Below are positions 57,325 through 64,000 of a stretch of DNA of 64,000 nucleotides, piece by piece. Source of the stretch: Mesocentrotus franciscanus (Eukaryota; Echinodermata; Echinoidea; Camarodonta; Strongylocentrotidae); assembly GCA_037976565.1 (NCBI GenBank), contig CP137680.1:27546873-27610872 (forward strand). The letters run 5' to 3'. The translations under genes and the position numbers were made by a program. The notes below the pieces were generated by a model. That model was not told where the DNA came from. It was given only the letters and a program-made list of their open reading frames with translations, and did not search any database. Each line of letters begins with the position of its first letter. Position 1 is the first letter of the stretch.

Positions 57325-57950
57325 TCGAGAGAATCATATTAGAGAGAGAGAATCATATTCGAGAGAGAAACATATTAGAGAGAGAATCATATTAGAGAGA
57401 GAATCATAATTAGAGAGAGAATCATAATTAGAGAGAGAATCATAATTAGAGAGAGAATCATAGCAGAGAGAGAATCATATCAGAGAGAGAATCATATCAG
57501 AGAGAGAATCGTAGCAGAGAGAAAATCATATTAGAGAGAGAATCATAATTAGAGAGAGAATCATATTAGAGAGAGAATCATATTAGAGAGAGAATCATAT
57601 TAGAGAGAGAATAATAATTAGAGAGAAAATCATATTAGAGAGAGAATCATAATTAGAGAGAATCATATTAGAGAGAGAATCATATTAGAGAGAGAATCAT
57701 ATTAGAGAGAGAATCATAATTAGAGAGAGAATCATAATTAGAGAGAGAATCATAATTAGAGAGAGAATCATAGCAGAGAGAGAATCATATCAGAGAGAGA
57801 ATCATATCAGAGAGAGAATCGTAGCAGAGAGAAAATCATATTAGAGAGAGAATCATAATTAGAGAGAGAATCATAATTAGAGAGAGAATCATATTAGAGA
57901 GAGAATCATATTAGAGAGAGAATCATAATTAGAGAGAGAATCATAATTAG
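57325..57950. repeat. AGAGAGAGAATCATATT minisatellite, ~35 units, SULT C intron 1
   Basis: Same unit as in copy B but twice as long. A distinctive run of variants (ATAGCAG, ATATCAG twice, GTAGCAG) occurs at about 57455-57530 and again 310 bases later, so half the array arose by one internal duplication. Confidence 0.9.
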
Positions 57951-58424
57951 TTTGTTTGACTCTGAATAACTCATCTCTAAGGTGAAAAGTGCCAAGACAG
58001 TATAGGAAAGGGCTCGTCTTTATGAAGAGTTATAAGAATTAAATTACCAATAAATCGCTACCCAATGCGATCCCTGGACGTTGTCTTTATTATGAAACTC
58101 GATTTTGATACTAATCTCATCTTGACTGTGATGACAATTTCATCATAATTTTTATGTTTGATACCAATTATGCAAATCTCAACTTAAGTTTGGCATCGAT
58201 TTCATTTAGAGGTGATATAAATTTCATCTTGAGTTTGATACCAATACCAACTTGAGTTTGATATTTATCTCATCTTGACTCTGATGCCAATATTATCAGT
58301 TCTTTAGTTTGACGCCATTTCTTTTTGAATTTAATCAGATCTTAACTTGAAATTAATAACAATATATTGGGTTTGATGTCAATCCCTACTCGAGTTTGAA
58401 ATCGATCTGTTTGTTTGTTTTACC

Positions 58425-58628
58425 TGACTGCTAAGAAAGAATGTGTATGCTTGTAAGTGAGCAATCGATGGACTGACGGCTTTGAGTTCTCTCCGAGGGA
58501 TTTGGTAATGAGCATTAATGCATCAAAGGGCACTACCGCATCGACTTGGTTTCGACCCCGGGACCTCGATCCCGGTTACGAGACCACTGCTCTACCACTG
58601 CGCTCTACCACTGAGCCATTGCGCCTCC
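58425..58628 (-). repeat. tRNA-derived SINE, second family, unit C
   Basis: Orthologous copy of those at 30048 and 47765, slightly more diverged in the 3' half. Confidence 0.8.
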
Positions 58629-58843
58629 TCATTTTGACTTTGATGCCAATCTTATCTTTAAGGGTAATGTCAATCTCTAATTTAACACAAGTTTGTATTT
58701 ATAATAATTATAATACAACAATAGTAAATTCTTGTTAACGATTAATCACCAATTCTAGTAATGACGATGCTGGTAATAATAAAATGATAAATAATTACAA
58801 TGATTCATTGCTAACAATTCTAATAATGTGTATGTATTTTTAG

Positions 58844-59031
58844 AACCTGTCCGGGGTTGGACCGGGAGATGTCATTCCTCCTCGCCGAGGCTCCGGCGCA
58901 TGTTGCCAAAACTTGCTACGAGTACGATAACACCATCACGAGCTTTTTCTTTACCAAGAAGTGTATCGAGCAGACCAAGAATTTCAAACTCCGATCGGAT
59001 GACGTGTTCATTATCACTTATCCAAAGACAG
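58844..59031 (+). pseudogene. SULT copy C exon 2 with one-base deletion
   Basis: Apart from the missing G near 58864 and a silent-looking A to G in the Ala-His segment, it matches copy B almost perfectly. In the ancestral frame it still reads EMSFLLAEAPAHVAK to IITYPKTG. Confidence 0.85.
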
Positions 59032-59742
59032 GTGGGTAACCTAAAGCTCCTCTTACACTTTCCCGTACGAGGTAACATTAATTACGAGTTAAGTACGGAC
59101 TGAGCACGAGTTGGTTACGATGTGAGTACGAATTGAAAGCCAAGTAACCAACAACTCGTACAGTGCTCAGGATAGCTCGGCGAAGAAACTCCTAGTATAT
59201 TTCAGATGCTCAAAATGCACCCGAGTCGGTACGAGTTACTAGTAATAGTATGATAATACTAATAATACTAATTTGTACGAGTTCCCTGGCTGTCTTCCAA
59301 TTGGAGTGCAGTACCCAGTTTGCATACATTAACTGTGTACGAATCTTCTCCTTTGAATGAACTTTATAGTAATTATGGTACGGAGACTAGAATTGGTAGA
59401 TTAATAAATTCACAGCTATATCATAATTATGTCAGTCCCGAGTGGAGACGGATATAATCGGTCGTCATAGCTCATAGCTCATGTTCTAACATCGCAAAAC
59501 GTGGCAATTTTTACATGAAGACAAGAACTCTCTTTGGATTTTTATAATGAGTCTTTTTCATGAGTCTTGAACTATTAAAAGCCTCGCCGTTTGATTTTGC
59601 AATGGTTATTCTTGATTATCATAATTTGCAAGCGCTTGTTGTATTTATATTGTATATTGTTTATCAAACATGAACCCTTATTTGAAAAAGAAAAAAATGC
59701 ATACAATGGTGCACCTTCATTTTGTTTCTATGGTACCTGCAG

Positions 59743-59870
59743 GAACCACATGGGCTCAACAGATCATGATGTTGGTGCGAGAGGAAGCCGATCTGTCCTT
59801 CTTTGAAGGGAAGCATATCATGAAGCTGGTTCCATTCTTGGAATGTCCTGATGTACCGGATGCTGGGGCG
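59743..59870 (+). pseudogene. SULT copy C exon 3
   Basis: 128 bases, open in the ancestral frame (TTWAQQIMMLVREEAD), with acceptor CCTGCAG and donor GCG|GTAAAA. Confidence 0.8.
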
Positions 59871-60435
59871 GTAAAATATAAGCTAATTAGCATCAAGCCC
59901 GATACACATGGGGCGTTTCAATAGAATTCATGACACAGTAAAAATAGGCCCCTTACCCTGTAGATTATGAAGGCTGCGCCAGGAGTTGTTGCACAAATGT
60001 TCTCTATGCTCCTGTTTGTTTGCCTAGAATCCCTAGATCATTCATTTTGTTACGCCAGTTTTCCGTCGGAAGTAGATTTTCGGATAAATCCGAAACCTTG
60101 CACATGCCATGGCACTCTGCTTCAGAGATTGCGCCTTGACCCGTTCTCAGCATTTAAGTTGCTGATTGTCTTAGAATAACGAAACTGAACGCCTTGATGT
60201 GCGCCGGGTTTAACTCGTATGTACGGCGGATCTAGGCATTGGTCTGAAAGGCAATTGCAGACATTCAGCCTTAAGTGCATAAATCATCATTTATCAGATA
60301 GTGATTTCTCACTCTCCTACCCCCGCCCATCCACCTAACCTCTCTCTGCCCCATATCCGTCTCGAAACTAGAACTATAATAATTTGCTCCAAATATAACC
60401 CTGTAGGTCTCGAACAATTAATAGAGGTACAAGTA

Positions 60436-60621
60436 TGTATTGTTTAGTCTCTTTCTATCTTATTACAACTCTTAATAGTGACATTCTTAGCTACAAATAA
60501 ATAGTCTACTGACACAAGTGAGTTAACCTGGCATGAGAGGGAGATTTCTTTAATCACAGTATCTTGTGGTATGAACATAGATGGCGCTATACAGCAATAT
60601 GTTATAGATCATATTGTAACA
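60436..60621 (-). mobile_element. 3' LTR of the Ty3/gypsy element (186 bp)
   Basis: On the minus strand it starts TGTTACAATATG and ends AACAATACA, the usual TG...CA limits. It is preceded by a purine-rich tract, AAAAAAGGAAGGA, now separated from it by a MITE. The outer edge coincides with the point where similarity to SULT unit B stops. Short LTRs are known in the mag lineage (established knowledge). The other LTR is outside the window. Confidence 0.7.
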
Positions 60622-60623
60622 TC

Positions 60624-60967
60624 CAGGGGCGGATCCAGCCGGCGGCAAGGGAGGGGGCCTAAAAAGGGGCCCACTTCGTGCGAAAATTTGAAAATCGTGC
60701 CGCTCGATTTTTCGCTCAGTGGGGGGTAGTGAGCAAAAAAAAATTTCCCTCCGGGAAGGTTATTTTCCACCACCACCCCTTGGGCGCCAGAGGTAGTGAG
60801 CACAATTTTTTTTTGGGGGCACCCGAAAAAAATTTTCGCTACGGGAAGGGTTACTTTTTTTTTCACCGCCACCCCTTGGGCGCCAGGAGGGCCCAACTTC
60901 TTTTTTAAAGGGTGTTTTTACCTGGTTTTTTCTAGGGAGGGCCCGGCCCCCCCTGGATCCGCCACTG
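60624..60967. mobile_element. hAT-type MITE at the LTR/polypurine junction
   Basis: Ends CAGGGGCGGATCCA and, from the right, CAGTGGCGGATCCA; perfect 8-bp target duplication GTAACATC at 60616-60623 and 60968-60975. It is the same family as the MITE at 24022, with expanded internal CCCTTGGGCGCC words. It inserted after the retrotransposon. Confidence 0.9.
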
Positions 60968-61302
60968 GTAACATCCTTCCTTTTTTGAAGAATAGAAATT
61001 TTGTTGTTTACACTGAAATATTTGTTTTGACCTATTTAAGATCACCCAGGATTTTAACGCATTTACATTTATATATACTCAACTGCGACTTAACACGGTC
61101 GCATTATTTACCTGTAACACTCTGCAACATTTATGACATACTAGCATTGTACATGTGTGTGGGTTGACTGGTCATTCATGATTATAAAGTCTGAATTACT
61201 CTAAAGTTATGTGTAATATGGTAAACATTATGAACTTTGGACAAATGAGCTATTCCTAAATGTTAGAAAATAGATGTAACTCTGGGAGGTGTGCATGGGT
61301 TC

Positions 61303-62436
61303 TTACTTAGTTACATAGTCTTCAAGGTATTGGGGTTGTCTTTGTTGCCTGTTGCTTCTGCGTAGTGTTTGTTTCGGTGGGCTTGCTGGTGCTGTAACCG
61401 AAGTTGCGTCAGTGGTTACAGTTGATTGTCCGCTGTCTTCGAACCACTCGGGAGCTTGCTCATCCGCGTTTGGCTCTGGAATTTCGGATGTGGAGGGTGC
61501 GGATGCCTTACGCAAGTGGCGCCGATTCCTTCGTAGTTCGCGCCCACTGTCTGTCATGATCCTGTATGATCGTATGCCGACTTTCTCAGTCACTTCGGCT
61601 TTGTCCCATTTATCAGAATGACGCGACGGTTGTAGGCGTACGTGATCACCCACTTGTAGATCTGGGAGATCTCTTGTGTGGCGGTTGAAGTAGTGAGCTT
61701 GTTTCTCTTGTTTCTGCTCTTTTCGCTCGCGTACATCCTTCACCAGTTGTGGTTGTAAGAGTTCGTTCGCAATGGGTATGTTTGTTTGCATCCGGCGCCC
61801 AAACATCCTTTGTGCTGGAGAGCTGTCCATGTTCGCGGTTGGGGTGTTGCGCCAGACGAGTAGGCTCATATAAAAATCTTCACCCGCTGTCTTCACCAGT
61901 CCCTTTGCGATTTTTACAGCGCTCTCCACCTTTCCATTGCTCTGAGGGAATTCCGGGGAGCTAGTGGCATGTGAGAATCCGTATTCTCTTCCGAACATTG
62001 CGAATTGTTCTGAGTTGAACGGAGGGCCATTGTCGCTCATGAGCACTTCAGGTATGCCATGCGTGGAAAAGTGACGTTTGAGCCGCCTGATGATGGCGCT
62101 ACCGTCCTTACGGCCCTTGAGGTTGTCTATTTCGAAGTAGTCCGATAGGTAGTCAACAGTACATAGGTAATCCTGTCCACTGACTGTGAAGATGTCGCAG
62201 CCAACCTTCTGCCACGGGTGGCTCGGTATAGGATGGCTGATCAGGGCTCTTTTGGTTGTGCTACGGCATATGTGTTGCATGCGTCGCAACGGGATATAAA
62301 GTCCTTCAAGTCTGCTGATATTCCCGGCCAAAAGACGCATTCTCTCGCCCTCCGCAAAGTGCTTTCGATGCCCGTATGTGCGGTATGCAGCCTCTAGCTT
62401 CTTACGGTCGGACGCATTGTTCGGGGAATCACGCAA
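61303..62436 (-). pseudogene. Integrase part of gypsy pol
   Basis: The frame is open for 377 codons. The catalytic triad is visible: Asp in VGCDIF, Asp in SDNGPPF and Glu in NGKVESAVK. The C-terminal part has GDHVRLQP and ELRRNRRHLRK, as in chromatin-side GPY/F-type ends, then a polar tail. The first ~70 codons are not the true protein: the H2C2 zinc-finger region (RCDAC) is readable in another frame over about 62250-62400, so a one-base shift lies near 62240. Function is lost in this copy as a whole. Confidence 0.8.
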
Positions 62437-63145
62437 CGAAATCCCTTGAGGACGATGCCGTTGTCGAATGTTAGTTCATGTCTGCTGTTATGATATTGTC
62501 TCACTTCGGGAGCACAGTCTCGGATGGATGCCGGCCATCCTTCGTTTACGTACCGAATGACGGCGCAAAGTTCCTCATCGCGCGCGGTAGACTCCTGTAT
62601 TTCCTTCTTCATCGTGTCGGAAATTCTCAGTGAATCCACAAGATGAATGCGTTCAGTTTCAGCTTCCGTACGTGATCTCTCAGTGGTTGGAAGGTAGGCA
62701 CGCGAAAGTGTGTCTGCTAGATATAGTTCTGGACCCGGCATATACTTGATCTGCACATTATACTGCATCAGACGGAGCAGTAGCCGCTGTAACCGCTTTG
62801 GTGCAGTGGCCAGGGATCTTTGCGTAATCGATACTAACGGCTTGTGGTCGGTCCACAGAACGATCTCCTGCCATAGACATACTCGTGATGTTTCTCAAGA
62901 CCAAACACTTGTGCTTGAAGTTCTTTTTCTATCTGGGAGTACCTCGTTTCTGCTGGAGTTAACGCACGACTCGAGTACGCTACCGGTTGGCCATTTTGTA
63001 GGAGTACGAATCCTAGGCCGGATTGAGAGGCATCGCCTTGCCCTTCGGTTTGACATTCCGGGTCAAAGTATTTCAGGACAGGTGCTGAGCTGATAAGCGA
63101 CTTGATATCTGCGAAAGCTTTGTCCTGGTCAGGCCCCACTCCCAT
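62394..63145 (-). pseudogene. RNase H and connection part of gypsy pol
   Basis: Two overlapping frames. 62834-63145 carries the RNase H start with GDASQSGLGFVLLQ and the Glu-rich IEKELQAQVFGLEKHHEYV. 62394-62768 carries YMPGPELYLADTLSRAYLP, the end of RNase H common to gypsy elements. The break between them is near 62800. The first catalytic Asp region is present. Confidence 0.8.
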
Positions 63146-64000
63146 GGTGTGTCCTTGTGGGTCAGTCGACGCAGGGGCTCACTCTTCTCGGAAAGGGCAG
63201 GTAGAAACTTCGCAAGGTATTTCACCATGCCCACGAATCTCTGTACGCTCTCGACATTGTCCGGTTTGGGCATCTCAGTTATGGCCTTCACTTTGTCCTC
63301 GTCAACCTGTAGTCCGTTACTGGTTAGGACATGGCCTATGAACTTCACGCGGTCGGTTTTGTACTCAACTTTCCGTTCATTGAGTACGATCTTGCGCTCG
63401 ATGCATCTCTTCATCAGGGCGTCGAGATTTGCGTCATGATCGGTGTGGGCCTCTTGGAGCGTTGCACCTCGGCCAACAATCAGAATGTCGTCTGCGACTT
63501 TGTAGATACCTGTCAGACACTCCAAGTTCTGATCTAGGAGCTTTTGGAAAAGTTCTGGGGCAGGGCTGATGCCAAATGGCAGCCTTCTCCACTTGTAGCG
63601 TCCCCATGGAGTCTGAAATGTCGTGAGAAGCGACGACTTGTCATCAAGTTCACATTGCAAGAATCCCTCCTTGCAGTCTGCCTTGGTGAAGACCTTTACC
63701 GAAGCCAGTTCAGGAGCACATCTTCAATGAGGGGCAATGGGTAATGTTCTCTCTTAAGGGCACGATTCAAATACTGGGGATCTATGCACACTCTGATTCT
63801 CCCATCTGATTTCTGTACAACTACTAGCCCTGAAACCCAGTCTGTTGGTTTCTGTACCTGATCTATCACCCCTAGGGATTCTAATCTATTCAGCTCTTCC
63901 TTAAGCTTGTCCCTAACAGCTATTGGGACCCTTCTGGGGGGCATCACTACTGGTGATGACTCATCTACCTCTAAGTGGACTTTGCCTGGCATTTTCCCCA
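63073..64000 (-). pseudogene. Reverse transcriptase part of gypsy pol
   Basis: 63696-64000 carries the fingers start (PRRVPIAVRDKLKEEL, LNRLESLGVI, VVQKSDGRIRVCIDP, LNRALKREHYPLP). 63073-63660 carries TPWGRYKWRRLPFGISPAPE and the catalytic box as VADDILIVG, then FIGHVLTSNGL. The frames differ, with a shift near 63700. The box has Val-Ala-Asp-Asp in place of the common Tyr-x-Asp-Asp. Confidence 0.85.

Larger units (their letters stand above)
57296..59870 (+). pseudogene. Sulfotransferase copy C, frameshifted and interrupted
   Basis: Exons 1-3 are recognisable: 57296-57311, 58844-59031 and 59743-59870. Exon 2 is 188 bases instead of 189, because GACCGGGAGATG replaces GACCGGGGAGATG of copy B. 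From about residue 13 the frame is lost and the PAPS loop cannot be made from this start. A downstream in-frame ATG at 58869 would restore only a shortened N-terminus. Intron 3 is interrupted at 60435 by an LTR retrotransposon. Exons 4-7 are not in the window and could lie past 64000. All visible splice sites are canonical, so the damage looks young. Confidence 0.8.
54322..60435 (+). repeat. Tandem unit C of the sulfotransferase locus (cut at 60435)
   Basis: It is collinear with unit B up to AGAGGTACAAGTA, where the LTR retrotransposon begins. In unit B this sequence continues CTTTGCTG into exon 4. Confidence 0.85.
60968..64000 (-). mobile_element. Ty3/gypsy retrotransposon, internal region, 5' end outside window
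   Basis: From right to left on the minus strand: reverse transcriptase, RNase H, integrase with C-terminal domain, a 3' untranslated part (about 60980-61302), then the LTR. The pol order RT-RNase H-integrase is that of Metaviridae (Ty3/gypsy). The integrase and its GKVESAVKIAKG segment recall mag/C-clade elements such as sea urchin SURL (from memory of family traits, not a search). Frames change at least at about 63700, 63130, 62800 and 62430, and within the integrase start, so it is a dead copy. Gag, protease and the 5' LTR lie past 64000. Confidence 0.85.

Noticed and set aside
61352..61621. Plus-strand frames over the gypsy region
   Set aside because: They are complements of the integrase and reverse transcriptase frames, which show catalytic motifs on the minus strand.

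Overview
This is animal nuclear DNA: spliced genes with GT-AG introns, LINE, SINE and LTR retrotransposons, many short inverted-repeat transposons, and AT-rich intergenic sequence. The tRNA-derived SINEs, the dispersed GGCGGATCC-ended elements, the TTTCACAAAG-ended MITEs and the Ty3/gypsy lineage fit a marine invertebrate deuterostome. An echinoderm, most likely a sea urchin, is my best guess; this is inference and no species is identified.

Left part (1-21 kb). A six-exon plus-strand gene (6206-20067) encodes a predicted secreted protein of 975 residues: signal peptide, MNNL domain, DSL domain, then about 745 residues that are mostly Thr/Ser-rich and mucin-like. MNNL plus DSL is the receptor-binding head of Notch ligands (Delta/Jagged), but no EGF repeats and no membrane segment are seen. 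Upstream (about 405-3014) lies a duplicated 3' half of the same gene, with DSL exon and truncated mucin exon, cut off by a LINE fragment. Introns hold hairpins, SINEs, a GGACAACTACCCC-type inverted array and three TTAA-flanked MITEs joined end to end.

Middle and right (20.9-60.4 kb). A cytosolic sulfotransferase (SULT) locus is present in three tandem units, each starting with the same LINE 3' tail: A (22771-43864), B (43865-54321) and C (54322 onward). Copy A has seven exons and an intact 330-residue reading frame with both PAPS-binding motifs. Copy B has lost one base at the last exon junction, so its final PAPS-binding segment is frameshifted. Copy C has lost one base in exon 2 and is interrupted in intron 3 by an LTR retrotransposon. 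A further relic of SULT exon 2 lies antisense at 20960-21102. Unit A is swollen by insertions, and unit B often preserves the empty site.

Right end (60.4-64 kb). A minus-strand Ty3/gypsy retrotransposon, broken by several frameshifts, begins with a 186-bp 3' LTR. A hAT-type MITE with a perfect 8-bp target duplication sits exactly at the LTR edge. The 5' part of the retrotransposon, and perhaps exons 4-7 of SULT copy C, lie beyond the window.

Overall this is a locus of clustered, duplicating genes (one Notch-ligand-like family, one sulfotransferase family) reshaped by nested transposons. The EGF-less DSL-mucin protein is the most unusual coding object. The foldback elements built from short degenerate words are the most unusual non-coding objects.
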